The notes under the pieces are model-generated. The model made no database searches and was not told the origin of the DNA. It saw only the letters and a list, made by a program, of their open reading frames with translations. Source: Corythucha ciliata (Eukaryota; Arthropoda; Insecta; Hemiptera; Tingidae). From it: a DNA stretch of 64,000 bases. Position numbers and translations under genes: made by a program. Below are positions 42,916 to 56,639 of the stretch, piece by piece. Location of the stretch: the NCBI GenBank assembly GCA_038030265.1, contig CM075941.1, forward strand, positions 58,257,952 through 58,321,951, given 5' to 3'. Each line of letters opens with the position of its first letter. The stretch's first letter is position 1.

Positions 42916-44468
42916 GGGGGGGGGATGTGAAAAGGGTGAAATCTGCACAATCTAGACATCGAGGAACGAGGAAAGTGACTCAGGAATCATCCGTTTCGTC
43001 TCCGCGTGGTATATCTTGCTTGGATGGTCTTGCCCTTCCGTGGAAAATCCTTTCATTACCGCTACGTCCCAATCACAATTTCGCGGCCGATTATGCTCTG
43101 AAAATTCGTCCATTGACCTACAATAAGGTCATTACTATGGTGGCGTGGGAGCCTATATATGGTCCGGGTATGTTATAGACCGGTCAAAGTGTGGTGGAAG
43201 TCGTGAGAGAAGGGTGTTTTTAGCCCAGTTTTTGCGAGGACGTATTTTTGGATCATTATGAGGGGCGCACCTCGGACAACTCAAAGTTGCAGGGCTGCCA
43301 CATTTTGGGCTGTTTGTGTTTTTTTTGGGGGGGGGGCGTATCTTCTACGCGGGAATTTCGAGGCCACTGCGAAAAAAACGCTTCAAATGGAAAATTATTT
43401 TTTAATATTTGTATTTAATACAATATTTTTCAAATGTATTTTGCCCACCCCTGAAGGGTTGCCCCCCCCCATCACCAAAGAACGAACGACAACAAAAAAC
43501 TAATCCCCCCAGCTTTTATTTTTACAGAAAGAAAGTCACCGCTTATTGATTGCTAGCCTCTGAGGAAGCTTCCCTGATGGTAAACGAAAAGGAGAAGACG
43601 AGTTGTTATGGTGCGTGCTGTGTATACGTAGGTAAGCATACATCTTTGGAGGGATGTTAGCCCACGTTGAATGTTTGAGAAAGGATATTTGAACTAAGAG
43701 TTTCAACGTGGCAAGTGTGGAAAAAAAGGTTGGTGGTGGGAGGGTAGGTGAGCAAAGGATTGGTTTTTCGGGTTGGAAAAGGAAGTCGCATAACTGCGTG
43801 AATAAAAGGTCAAGACACGCTACAACCTTTTCTTACATAAGCCCCCCCCACATCACAAAACCCTTCATGTAACCGCCAAAAAGGGATTTTGACTTGTAAA
43901 ATTCCCAATCATCCCTGATGGCGCCACCCCCCGCCACCACTGCTTCCCTGATTAATCCCAGGGAAACGCTTTCTATTGACACTGAACAGTGGTGGATGGT
44001 GGTGGTGGTGGTGGGTGCGAATGTCGAGAGTGCTGGAAGGAAGTGCGCGGGAGAGAGAGAGGCTTTGCCAACCGCAAACATTAGTGCTAATTAAAACAGA
44101 TCGCCTCTCTCTCGCGCTAAAACAAACCGCACGGCTTGTGGGCGACGAGGGTTTGTTTGGGAGGCGGGGCGGGGGATGGAGATTGATCAATAGAATACGA
44201 TTGAGCGAGAACACTTGAAAGCGGGTAGAAAAAAAAAAACTGGACACAAAATGACTGGAAGAAAAAATTTCACTAAATCTTATTCATAAAGGACTTTTAG
44301 TATTTACTCAGATTTTTTAAATAAATTTTACTTTATGAAAAAAGAGAAATTCGCAAGATTCAGTTAGGGGGAACGACCCAATGATTCAAGGAAAGAGAGA
44401 ACCTTTTTATTCCCTAAACAAGCTCGAGCTCTTTCAAAGAAGAGCAATAATGAAATAGGTCCGCAGTC

Positions 44469-44501
<33 letters not shown>

Positions 44502-46580
44502 GGAATGAAATTAAAAAGGTAGACGAGGACTTTGTTTGTAACTTTTGACAATTTAAAGAATATTAACCCGATTCAAACTGACGCCAATTCAGTTTGCACT
44601 CCCCCACCCACACCGAGCCCTCAACATCACTAGAAACCTAAAAAAAAAAAAAAACTCTCAGTCGACTGAGGTAACATAATTATCAAGGAAAACATTTAAA
44701 AAAAACCCCTCTGGGAATTGGCTGTGAAGTGATGGAAAGAGTGGTGGGGGGGGGGCAAGATTTTGGAGGTCCAATTTAGGAGCACCTTTTGTTTTGAGGA
44801 AATGATAACGTTTCCAATCCAATGTATTCTCCCCCATCATCAACCACTTTTAATAAGTCATTAAAAGCGAAAACAAGAAAGGAGTGAGAAAGAGGGGAAG
44901 GGGGGGGGGGGCAAGGCGTACTATACGGAAGATTGCATTATTTAGAAGAGACCTCCTCCGGCCTTCACTTTCTCATTTCTCTCCACCCTTCGACTGCGGC
45001 ACACTCGGTTTAAACGGTTCAGGACATCAAACTTTTGCCCAGAATATAACTCATGGACGGTACATTAAACAGTTTAGGCGGTTTATACCAGCCCTCCCCC
45101 CCTCCCTCCCTCACGCACACCCTTTAGCCATTAGACACGAACAAAAGGAAAAGGGAACAGTGTAAACGTTATGTATACAAAATATCTTCATCTCACAAAT
45201 TTCAAAACTCGAGTTAAAGTCTTATTTGAAGGGGCGATGCTTTGCATTGCTGGGGAGGACCGGAGAAACTCAACAAACAGGCGGGTGAGTTATAGATCGT
45301 CCCGTATTATTTGATACATTTTAGTCGCAATAATTAATCGGGAAGGAGGGAGTGAAGGCGGGATGGTTCGGGAATGACTTTAGTTCCGTAATTATTACGC
45401 CGGGGTGATTAATGGATGAACTAATTGATAATTAGTAGAGTATTCAGAGAGATTCGCAGAGTTCGGTTTGCTTGTTAGAGGCGGAATAATTATACGAGTC
45501 CCTTTGCGGTACCTATTATCACATCATTTTCACCGTTTGATACTTTATTTTGCGACTCTACTCCTCCCCCTTCGTTAGTAACATCCTAGCGTTGCATTCG
45601 AAAATGTAATTTCAGTTTTGAATTCAAATTTTTCATCCAACCTTTTAGGATCCTTATCAGATACTCTAAAAACCACCTAAGTGCGCGTTTATAAACTTTT
45701 ATGACTGGTCCCTGGGTTGGGGAGGGGTAGGGGGCTGGGCAATACAAGCAATCCAATTCAATCTCCGCCTTAGTCGTAAGAAGGGGTATTTATAAGTAGT
45801 AAAACTCGCCGGGGAGCACCCCTTTAGCTCGACATTAAACGGCCGCCTTTTATTTCTTGTTATATATATACTGTAGTATAAAGGTTCAAGTGCCAAGCTC
45901 CCACCCCCCCCCCATCCCCATCGAGATACTTTAACCCGAAAAAGAGATCTTGTAACTGCCGACACATCTGTCTTAAGCCATAAAAGCTTTACGTAATTCA
46001 CTTTTCCGAGTACTTAAAAGCTTGATCGGTCTCTTTTTTGAAGAGAAAGAAGAGAAAATACGAGAAAAAAAAAGGAACTGAAAGCTATGAGAAACGCGAG
46101 AAGATATACAAAACTCGTCAAAGCATGAAATTTTGGACTTCTTTATATTCCGAGGGGGGAAAAAAGGACTAACAGAGCGTTAAACACTTCGTGGACTAAC
46201 ACGCGCGCTGGTATTATGACGCTGTATCCTCCGTGAAGCCGAAAAACCACCCTGTCTTGGGTATAGTCTCAAAATAGTCCTACCTATGCAGCCTCTTGGA
46301 CACTATAGAGGCCATCAAAACATTTCCTTATTGAAATGTGAGTTTTATTCCGAGAAATTGACAATTTTAAGGTCAATTTGTCATACCCACGTCATACTTT
46401 TAGTTCTATGGACAAAAAGCCACTGAATAGGCGATTTTTTATGTCAAATATTCGATTACCGAGGATTCAAATTATTGCATAGAAATAGCATTTTAAGCAT
46501 TTTGAGCCTGACGTGAGACTGAGCCTACAATATCATTAAGTTACCTGAGTAACATTACCTTCCACTTGGACCTTGCGATC
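42916..46580. other. Unique DNA, no exon recognised
   Basis: Frames at 42,927-43,178, 43,258-43,503, 43,909-44,247 (-) and 44,884-45,165 have no identifiable domain. Low-complexity features are a (GGT)n stretch (43,990-44,015), G/C runs at 43,326, 43,464, 44,742, 44,899 and 45,904, and a 29-T run at 44,471-44,499. The 45,320-45,500 part is rich in TAAT/ATTA words. Confidence 0.45.
44471..44499 (+). repeat. T29 homopolymer
   Basis: The longest homopolymer in the window. If it is the tail of a minus-strand retrocopy, no recognisable body lies to its right. Confidence 0.9.
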
Positions 46581-46589
46581 TTCTAAGGG

Positions 46590-49370
46590 CTAACGGTGAG
46601 AAATCGCGATAATGAGCTGCTGTATAGAGCAAGCAAATATGCAACGCGGCTAATTGTTTTTTTAAATCGCCAATTAGCGGCAAAAATCGAGAAAAAACGC
46701 AAATTCGAGTATTCTTGATGTAAATCCAGGTCAAATTTGAACAAAAAACGCGTATTCGCAGTTGCAGGAGGATCCCACACAGAAAATCGCTATACCGTGC
46801 TTTTATTGTGGCAGAGTCTGGGGGGGGGGCTAAAATTGAGACAAGCCGTTAATTTGAAGCGCTCAATTTCCACTAAAACCGAGTAGACAACACTAATTCG
46901 TGGTATCCAAAGGCAACATCGTGGAAAAACGAAAAATTTCACAGTTTCTGTGCGTCGTTCTGGACTGGTAATATTGACTAAAAATTACCCGCTTCCCACG
47001 GGAAATCGGCAATTCTATCAAGTTTGAGCTACGAATGAGCGCATTCTCTCAAGTTCAGCCGCAAATTAGCGCTTTTGGTAAACGTTCACCAGCAAACAGC
47101 CCCAAAGAACAGACTGAGATAGTACGATTTCTCAATTTTTTCTGAGTAGTGATCGATTTTTCTTATTTTGAGTCACGAATCAGCGTTTTCCTAACCATTT
47201 AGCCGCTGATTTGCTTCTTTAAAAAATCACCTTGTGTGATCTTATTCTCAATTTCAGAGGGCATAGTCCACAGTGAAACTTGAATCAGCCCGCGTCTTTA
47301 AAAACTGAGAGCTTTTCATCAATTATATCAGCAGATGAATTCACTATTAATCAATTTTACCGGAAAAGCAGCGCTTTTTGTCCATTTTTGTCCATAAAAT
47401 TGAGAAATAGCGCTCATTTCGCGACTAAAATTGACAAATAGCGCTGATCCGTGACTAAAATAGAGAAAAAGTGCTCGTTCACCGCAGCATTGGGATTATA
47501 GCACTAAAATTCAAGATTTTAGCACTCATTCGCCGCTAAAATTGAAAAATCGTGCTTATCTACAGCAGATGTATATGAAAAATTATATCTGTCGCGGTTA
47601 AAATTGAGACAACATACAAAAATTCGCCGGTTTTGCGAGGAAATGTTTACGCCAAAATTAAGAAAGGCGCTAATTTGCTGTTTTGTGGCGACCTTTTAAC
47701 GGTTGAAATTAAGAACGCTGTTTCGCGTTAAAATTTGGAAAAAGTTCTCATTCATTATCGTATAAAAAAACGTGGAGGGAACACTTTTGTCCGCTCCCCG
47801 GGCCAGCTGCGAAACAAACTCTGGACCCACGCCTGGGAGGCAAACCCAAAAATTACGTTTTTTGAAGAGCCAATAAACCCGCAAACGCTATAGTAATTCG
47901 AGCCTACAATGATGAAAACATGAATTCTCGGTTTATTCAGAACGCAAGTTGTTGAAAAAACGCTAATTCATGGCTAAAAGTGAAGAAAACGCTAATTCAG
48001 GGATGACATCGCTCGTTAGCCGCTAAAATCGCGTATTCACGGCGGGTAAAGTGGAGAATAAAATTATGTGATTAAAGCGATACTAGGAGGCTAGAAATAT
48101 AGTATCGACTATTTTCAGCTTCTGAAGGCAAGTACGTTGCTCAAACTGAGAAAAAGCGCTAATCCAAAGCTATAAAAGCGAAACAAATCTCGCTAATTCG
48201 CAGCTAAAATTAAGAAAAGTTGATACTTCATGGATGAAATTGAGAATAAATCGCTAAATCGCGGCTGAAATGATGAAAAAACCTTAAAATGACAAAAAAT
48301 CGCTGAAAAAATGATGAAAAATTGCTAATTTATCGATAAAATTGTGAAGAAGCGCTGAAGTAAAAACGCTAGTTCGCGGATTAAATGGAGAAAATGTCGA
48401 TTCGCGGCTTCTAGAGGTAGAACTTCGTGCCAAAAAGTGAAAAAAAAAAAATCCGCTGCCAAATTTGAGAAAAAGCGTTAGATAATACGCGGCGAAAATT
48501 GGGGGACTCTAATTCGTTGATGAACCGTGGAAAAGTCCATGTTTAGCGGCTGAAATGAGGGGAAAACTTTGATTTGCAGCTAAAATCAAGAAAATTTTGA
48601 GAAAATTAGCTAATTGACGGTATATATTGAGAAATCGGGAAAAACACGAATTCACGGCAAAATTCAGATAAATTTACGGCTAAAATGGTGAAAAATCACT
48701 AAAATGACAGAAAAATCGCTAATTCGCGGCTAAAAAGGGGAGACATCGGTAATTCACTGGATAAAATTGAAAAGAAGCGCTGACGTGTGAAAAAGACGCT
48801 AACTCTGGGTTGAAATGGAGAAAAACGCACTTTGCGGCTTCTGCGATGGTAACTTTCTGGGTGAAAGTGAACAAAATCGCTAATCCACGGATAAATGTGG
48901 AAAATGCGCTAATTGGCGGATAAAATTCGGAAAAATCGTTAATTCGCGGCGAAAATTGGGAAACAAAACTCTCGTTGATGGCCTGCTAGGAGACTAAAAT
49001 TAGGTGAAACGCTAATTCACGGGTGAAATCAAGAAAAATTGCTATTTGTGTGATTAAATTGAGAACATTTGCTATTTCACAGAAATTAATCGAACAAATA
49101 GCAAGTCTCGGTTTCCGGAGACAACTTCGTGGTGAACATTAGAGAATATAGAGCTAATTCACGGGTAAAATCACTCATTAGCGGCTCCAATAAGGAAGAA
49201 CACAAATTAATTGTTAGAAAAATCGCTAATTCACAGCTTCAATGGAGAAAAATTGCTAATTCGCGGTTAAAATGGAGGCGAATCACTAATTCGCGGCTAA
49301 AAATGGAGACAAATAGCTAATGGATGAAGTGTAGTGGAAAAAAACGCTAATTCGCGGCTCCTGAAGGCAA
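46590..49370 (+). repeat. Family A array, long, mainly forward
   Basis: Forward units dominate from 46,660-46,900 and 47,390-49,370, with a reverse block at about 47,030-47,250. Side modules GGCTTCTAGAGGTAGAACTT (48,408), GGCTTCTGCGATGGTAACTT (48,835) and GGCTCCTGAAGGCAACTTTA (49,356) recur about 430-520 bases apart, hinting at a higher-order repeat of roughly 0.45 kb. Confidence 0.8.
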
Positions 49371-52300
49371 CTTTACGGAGGCGTTGGAGAAAGATTCGCC
49401 CGGAGGCGCCAAATGTCAAAGGCCGACAGTGCAAAGAGCCGCCCCCAAGGCACATTTTTTATGCAAATGGAAAACGCTACTATACTATGGTTGTAACTTA
49501 TGTCGTTGAAGTTATTATGAACAACCCAAACGGCTTTTATTCAGAGCGTCACGGCCGTTTGCTAAGATCAAAGTGTTGTGCTCGTGCGGGCTCACAACGA
49601 AAAAAGATTGGCCGGCCTTGTTGTATCACAATAGGTTTGCAAAGGGGAGGGAGGGCATATCGTTTATACGGAAAATTTCATTGCCATCAACAGGAAAACG
49701 TCGCTACATGACATGCTTGAACGGTTCATATTTTAAGAGCGTTTAGAGATCGTTTTGTTTTCGAGCCTTTGACGCAGGCAGACATCGCTGGGCCTGCGGG
49801 AGTCCAGAAAACCGTCAGAATTCAAATACGACTTGGTGAAATGCTCATTTTTGCCCCTCCCCCTTCCTTTCTCATAATCTTTTTTGGTTTTATTAATTTC
49901 TGTGGATTCCCCTTGACATGGAAGTCGTAGTTTCTCTTTATAACCAAAAACCAATCAAAGCGCTGATGACTTCAAGCGTTAAGCGTGTCACATATGCTTC
50001 AAGCAAAAGGCGGCAGCCAAAAAGGACAGATCCCCTTCAGGTGGTTGTTGATGATGGCGTGTGTGGGGTGGGGGGGGGGCACCTCACGCCACAGTCTACA
50101 TACTCTGTGCCAAAAGCGTATAATAATGCGGTTTTCCACAATTCTTGGAAGAGCTCTTGAAACAACACACCACGATAAACCTGGAGGGTTTTTCAGTAAG
50201 ACCTAAGCCGACGCATAGGGGCTTTAACTTTTTTAGCCCCCCCCCCCCCACCACTACAGGACAACCCACCAACCGTTACCTATAGAACCCACCCCTTTTT
50301 CTTATAATCCCGAAACAAAAACAAATGAGAACAGGCCAAAGTGCTCTGTCATTTTCACCTTTTTTTTGTTATTGTTGTCCCGGGGATGAAAACAAACATT
50401 GTTAAGGCACCTACTTAAATCCCTGAAGAGGGAGTTTAAGTTTTTATATTCACAAGTCGAGGAATTCTGAGTGGAAAGGCAAAGAAGAAGAGAGAGAAAA
50501 AAGAAACATTAAACGCTTTAACGGAGAGTGACGGAGATGAAAAAAAAAAAAAAAAAGTCAAGAAACTTTTAGTGTCATTGAAACCCCAGAGCAATCCCTC
50601 TTATTCCACCCACTCCTCTTCCTCGTCCTGCCTTAAACATCACCCACGATACTGATATCTCGCTGTCTACGAAAAGGCATTTCCTTTTCCTCAAAAAAAA
50701 AAAAAAAAAAAGCGTTCCCGCTATTGCTTTCTGGAGACGTATTTTTTTAAACACGCCCCCCCCCCACCACTCTTTATTTTCCACATCACAATCGTACCCT
50801 CCTGTGGGAAAACTCGCGATTGTTTCTGGAGCTCTGTTTTTTTCAGGAAAAAAACGCCCTTTTTGGCGTGGAAAATGCGGTTGGAAAAGAAAAAAAAAAA
50901 AAAAAAGGAATATAGTGTCGCATAACAGCTGTAAAAAGCAATTTATTATGACGCCATGCATAAGAGATTTGTATGCGGTACTTCTCCTAGGACAATGTGC
51001 TATTTATGTCAACTACATGCCACGTGCATACATGCCTGGAATTTTATTGACCCCGAACGTATGGCGGTACTGGGCAAAGGCGAGATAGAGTGTACGAGGG
51101 GGGGGAACGGTGGTATATATGACGGTCATAAAAAAGGATGCCGGATGCCTATTTTAAATTCACTTATCGCTGAATCTATTTAGTGTTGGGTGGGAGGGGT
51201 TGCACGAAGGTAAAAAAAAAAAAAAAAACGTTATAAAAAGGTTGGAATCCCACTAAATAGACGCTTTAAATTATTCTCGCGGTGACGAATCGAACAGCCC
51301 TGACTAGCTTCATTTCTATAAATCACAATAGACTGAAGGAGAATGCGTGTGGATTTGGTGGAAAGTGGCTAGTGATCGGCTGGAAAAGAGCTGGTGATGG
51401 AGGGGGGGGAGAGTGGTGTGACGCACTATACACGTGCCATTGTGAGAATTAATTGGCGAATGGACGGAGGGGGACGTCTCGTATATGGCGTGCTCTCAAT
51501 GAAAAGCGAGTCACCGTCATTCGCACAATTGGAGAATTGAACCCCCACCCCCACCCTCCGTTCACCATTCAGCCCTCCCCACAACCTCAATGTGTCATTT
51601 AAGCTCGAACGACGACGCGATCAGAAATTGAACGAAGTGAACGGAACCGCAGGAGAATTGAAAGCTTTTTGAGTCACGTTTAGACAAAATAATCGCAAAG
51701 TTTCTCCTTTATATATGTGTGCCTTTAAAATTATAAAGAAAATCGGGAAATTTCCAATTTTTTTAGCAAAAAAAACAATCGACAGTGTTTGGAAAAAAAA
51801 GAGCCCCGCTGAGATTCAGAAAGAACGTAGCCTTATCCAAGAGTTCACGGCCGATTACACACATGGTCCACCCTCCCATTCAACGCACCCTTTCACAACC
51901 CGCGTACTCTTTTCACTTATAAATTTACTTTTCGACATAAAACCCTTGCCGCCGCCGCCTCCCCCCCCCACAAAGCCCCGTACACCCCCAAACTCACCAT
52001 TCCATCACCACGCCTGTACATATGTGGAGGATGGGGCGGCGCGGCTGTGAGGAGGGGGTTTTGTGTGTGCGAGCTACGCCTTTTATTTTCCCGAATCCCC
52101 TCACTTAAAAGTGGACAATGGTCGTTAGAGATAGGAAATCTACACCCCCATACACCCCCCTCTCACACCCACCACCCTCTTCGGCCAAGATTGAAATTGA
52201 ACAAGAGTCATGAGGGGTCAAGAGGAAGGGGGGAGGGGGGTGACAGGGATTGTGTTCGAGAAGAGAATAGGGTGCCCCCCTGCAACCCTCCCCCCCCGGC

Positions 52301-53839
52301 ACACCCATCCCACAGAAATTGGAAGCTAAGTGAATGTTAACAGGGTTGAAAATTAAATGTGTATTCATTTCCTCTATATTTCACTCCGTGTCCGCAGGGG
52401 GACTGAGATTCAATTTTGGTAAAAATTCAAAAAAACTATTCGTCAAAAAAAAAAAAAATAAGCGCACAGGAAATTGTTTTTCATGCAAGAAAATAGAAAA
52501 TTCAAAAATTACAAATGTGTTTTTCCCCATAGACTACAAAAAAAAAAATTAAAATTAAAAACAAACAACGACAGCGACATAATTATAAAAGTAAATGCAG
52601 AGACAGTCTTCTGTTACGTTTTTTTTTCTTTCTTTCTGAGTGTACTTACCACTAGAACCGTCGAATACTCCGTCTTGCGAAAGCAAATATTAAACAGAAA
52701 TAATTCTGATTAAACAATGTCCTATTAATTTCGCTCGAAAAACCAAGGGGAGAGTTTGTTCAATAAAGTTTAATTGACAACATAAATTCATTACTATGGA
52801 AATCGATAAAGTTTTAATGGGTGCAGGATGGTGGCAAGGTTTTCCTAATGGTTTTTTTTTCACGGAAAATTAATGAATATTTTGTAAGGCAATCATTGTT
52901 AACATTAAAATTTCGAGTCACATTCACAGTTCACAACGTCATTGACGCAATCAGCCGTAACTATAGGCACCGATGAAAAAAAAAAAAAATCTCGTAAAAA
53001 AGGAGCGTTATTGCTTCCATGAAGAGTAAAGATAAGGAGAGAAAGGCAGCCACCAAAAAGGAATCTATCGACTGTGTGATCAATAACCTTTTCTGGGTCA
53101 TTACTAATGGTGGTGCCAATATAAGTTAGAAATGAAGAAGACCCCCCCAACCACCTCCACCAAACTTCTTCTTCATCAGAAGGTCCCTTTGGTTCGGCGT
53201 TAAGAACAAAAATTATATCCTTCTTCAAAAAGTTATTTTTTTTCCCCTCCCGCGCAGGACGACTATACCTAGTATAAAAGTATCGGCTCAAGTAATTCGA
53301 TGTATTTACGAATCTCTGTAATAACTTTCCTCGTTCCATCCTTTTTAATGGATGTGGTGTAATGGACATAGGCGATAAGAAGATTTATCCGGTCTGTAAG
53401 AGTTTTAAAGCAATTAAAACTTCATCAAATGGATCAATTTTCCTGGGTTCTCTAAGCGTATTTTCAGAAAATTTATAAAAATGAGGAGGAAAGTGAAAAA
53501 AAAAACATGATATACTGATCATTAAATTAATGATGAACGCGCAATTATTATACTCAATCGAGAATCAAATTACCAGCGTCGTATCTTTTACTTTGTATAA
53601 ATAGCGTAATTATATATTTCTGCCCCAGGGAATCATTTTACAAGCGAGAACGAAATTATATGAACTACAAAATAATTTAACAAATTCGCAGTTGAAATGG
53701 AGGGAGTATGATGAGGGTGCGGAAATTTTATATAACTACAACAAGAACGAGCTTACGGTGGGCGGGAACCGGGTGCTGGGGAACGGTCGTTGTATAGCCT
53801 TGTATTCCGTATTTTTGTTGACTAGAAATTAAACGCGAG
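49371..53839. other. Unique DNA, no exon recognised
   Basis: A plus frame at about 49,400-49,711 (ending before ATGACATGC) has non-repetitive composition but no recognisable family. The minus frame at 52,905-53,369 is similarly unassigned. Many poly-A and poly-C/G runs occur (50,241, 50,541, 50,695, 50,756, 50,888, 51,211, 51,961, 52,286). Probably intron or intergenic. Confidence 0.45.
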
Positions 53840-53999
53840 CAGTGGCGGATCTACGGGGTGGGTTTTAAGGGTTTTAACCCCCCCACCAAAGAAGATGGCG
53901 TCCGCCAAAAATTTGTTGATAGTCATTCCAGAGATTTCTTCTAATACCTTGCACATTATACCAATGGGCGACTGTAAAAAACCGCAAAATTTGGGGATT

Positions 54000-54905
54000 T
54001 ATAAGACCAAAATTGACGAAATTTAGGTTTGGAATACTCCAAAATAGGGACTTTGAATTTTAAAAGAGCCAAATTCGTTGTCTGAATTAGCAAAACCTGC
54101 GAAACTGATTTCAGTTAGATCTAAAACCACGAAATATTGGTTTTAAACGCGCGGACTTCAGTGAAATTGGGGTACTAAATAACAAAATTCGTGAAATTTG
54201 ATTTTGAAGGTGTCAAATTTGAAACATTGAATGTTGAAACATTTAGTCATGAAAAATCAACAGCGAAAATGTGAATTGAAAAAGCAAGAATCACGAGTTT
54301 TGTTTTTTCGTCATTATTTTTTCACCAATTTTGGTTGTTGACGTAACCAAACCCGCGCGAAACATATTTTACAAAGAGGCCAAAGCCACGAAACTTGGTT
54401 TTTCATCATGCACAATTCCCTCTAAGTCGGGGTAAAGGAGCGAAGTCCACGAAATTGTGTGTTGATGCAGGAAAAGTTCGTAAAATTAGTTGTTTAAAGA
54501 GCAAACCCCGCGTAATTTGGGATTTAAAAGCGAGGAAATCAGCAAAATTGGTGTACGAAATAACAAAAATTAGTGGAATTTGGTTTTTAAGGTGCCAAAT
54601 TTGAAACGTTCGTTCATGGAAGAGTGAAAATTTCCAGCCAAAATTATAAATTTTTTTTTCGCTCGTTTTTTGCGAAATTGGTTTTTTTATTAACCAAACC
54701 TGCAAAACTGATTATGTAAAGAGCAAAAGTCCAGAAATTTAGTTTGTGAGGAGTAAATTCCAAGAAATTTGGGTTTTGAATAAGCAAACCTAGAAATTGG
54801 GATTTGAACGACATGAATCCACCAAATTTAATTTTGATTGAGCGAAAATTCGCGAAATTGAAGTTTGGAAGAGTGAAAATTACGAAATTTTGATCTGACT
54901 AGTTT
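54000..54905 (+). repeat. Tandem family D array
   Basis: CGCGAAATTGG, TTTTTAAAGAGCAAA and CCACGAAATT words recur with ~30-40-base spacing, about 25 units. A frame at 54,395-54,604 translates the repeat. Confidence 0.75.
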
Positions 54906-56639
54906 TAAATCAGACTGTGAGTCTTATTTTCCGGTTCGTCGGCCAATGTTCTCATGTGTTGTGGGCTGAATTTTAGAGTTTTGAGTGAAATAGAGGCTTG
55001 ACGTTGTGTGGAACAGATTCAGTGGGCTGAGTGGACTTTGTGCTACGATCTCTCCGCCCCTGGCGCTCGACCTGACCTGGTGGAGTTTGGGAGAAGACCC
55101 GGCTCAGCTCGGCCAGGGCAAAATGAGGACTGGCTCTGGCTAGGAGCTGCAGCTTTGTTTGAAGATGAAAACTTGAAAGATGTTTTGAATTAGGAATCCA
55201 GGGGTTACATTACATCAAGTAGAAACCGAAAAAGTAGGACAAAAAAGCGGACAATTTCGATCTTTCCCCGGACACAAGAAAAATGAGCTCGGACGTCCCC
55301 AGACACTCAAGAAAGTAAGACAAGTCCGGGGAAAGAAGGACGCCTTGTCACCCTAGCCGTGGTGTATCTGGGGCCTAAGGATTTTATAGCTAATTAAAGT
55401 CCTTAATTAGGGACATGAATTTAACCGGAAGAACATAGTCCTGAAACTGGTCTCATTCGAAATGTTTTACGTAGCTGATTACGAATATGATCGTCTGCCT
55501 CTGGGGCATTTGCCCTCTGTGGTTCGTCAAGCTCCCTAAATTAAGGAAATTATAATTAACTGGCAGAACATAGTCTTGAAATTGAAGCTCTCCTGACCCC
55601 AATAGCACATATCATCCGCAGAATATCCACAGTAGTTGATTTCTGGGCGGACATTTGGACATTATCTGGATAAAAAATGTCTCTAAAACTGGTCATCCTA
55701 TGGATACCCCTTGGATATAATTTGTATCCAAAACCTAAATCCGCAAGTTATCCAGAGGACGAAATTGTGCTCCTCTGAAGCTCCTCCTCCTCCTCTGTGA
55801 CAAGATGTTCTCGAGACTGATACACCTTAAGAAAGAGAAGGTCACGTCAAAAATTGCGACGATTAGAAGTAGGCATCACAAAACATCGAGCAGTCTTCAG
55901 GAGAGCGGTGTTTGTGAGCTAGAAAGGAATTTGGGTAGTACCTTCCAGTAAAACATCTGTCCATGAATTTCTCCGGGATCCTTCTCATCCACCCCCATGA
56001 AAAAAACAAAATTCGCTCTCAAAGAAAATTATTGTCGACGAAGAAAAAGAAAAAATCGGCGCACTCTTCAATAACCCGTCCAACCCAAATTTCTGTTAAT
56101 CTCTTGGTCCCAAATACTGAAGCTGTGTTAACAACTTTGAAAAAAAAAAAAATATGTTGACATTTTCAAATGCATAATTTCATTCTCATGAAATTCTCGC
56201 TTTTGAATTGTTGTTTACTATAGCTCAAGCTCATCCTTCAGCGCCATCGACAGGCCGCAGGCGAGGTCGGTTTCAAAAGTTCCTATGTATCCGCCTTTTT
56301 ATCTGCGGGATTTCCGGATTTGTTCGAAGATAAAACAAATAATTAGTTAATTCTTATTAATATTAAATTGGATATACCTACTTATTTGTTTACTAATACA
56401 CCATCCTGCGCCCTACGCACCATCGCTAATATCACGTGAGGAGTCTTTCAACTATTTATTAATGAATTTATTACCTATTTATTAATGAATTGAAGTATTC
56501 AGTCGATCGAAGAGTTTGATTGTTGTGAAGAGAATGTGACAATTCAGAAGAAAGGGGTGTTGAGGGGGGTGGCGAATGAAGCCGAACTTAACCGAACTCG
56601 ACCTCATGAGGACTGTCGAGCTTCAAGTCTTTTAAGGCA
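54906..56639. other. Unassigned DNA inside the composite element
   Basis: A 61-codon plus frame at 55,008-55,193 has balanced composition but no family. It is followed by a segment ending GGACGCCTTGTCACCCTAG (55,342-55,360), which reversed (CTAGGGTGACAAGGCGTCC) looks like a known style of DNA-transposon end. A (CTC)n stretch lies at 55,779-55,795. No other gene evidence. Confidence 0.45.

Noticed and set aside
44471..44499. T29 run as the A-tail of a retrocopy
   Set aside because: No recognisable LINE, SINE or processed gene adjoins it, and no flanking duplication was seen.
49400..49711. ~100-codon plus-strand frame beginning in array and ending in unique DNA
   Set aside because: Composition is not repetitive, but there is no recognisable domain or splice signal and its start is array sequence.
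52905..53369. 154-codon minus-strand frame
   Set aside because: No family resemblance; it crosses poly-A and poly-C runs and lacks convincing exon borders.
55008..55193. 61-codon plus-strand frame inside the composite element
   Set aside because: Balanced composition, but short, unrecognised and without regulatory context; not called as a gene.
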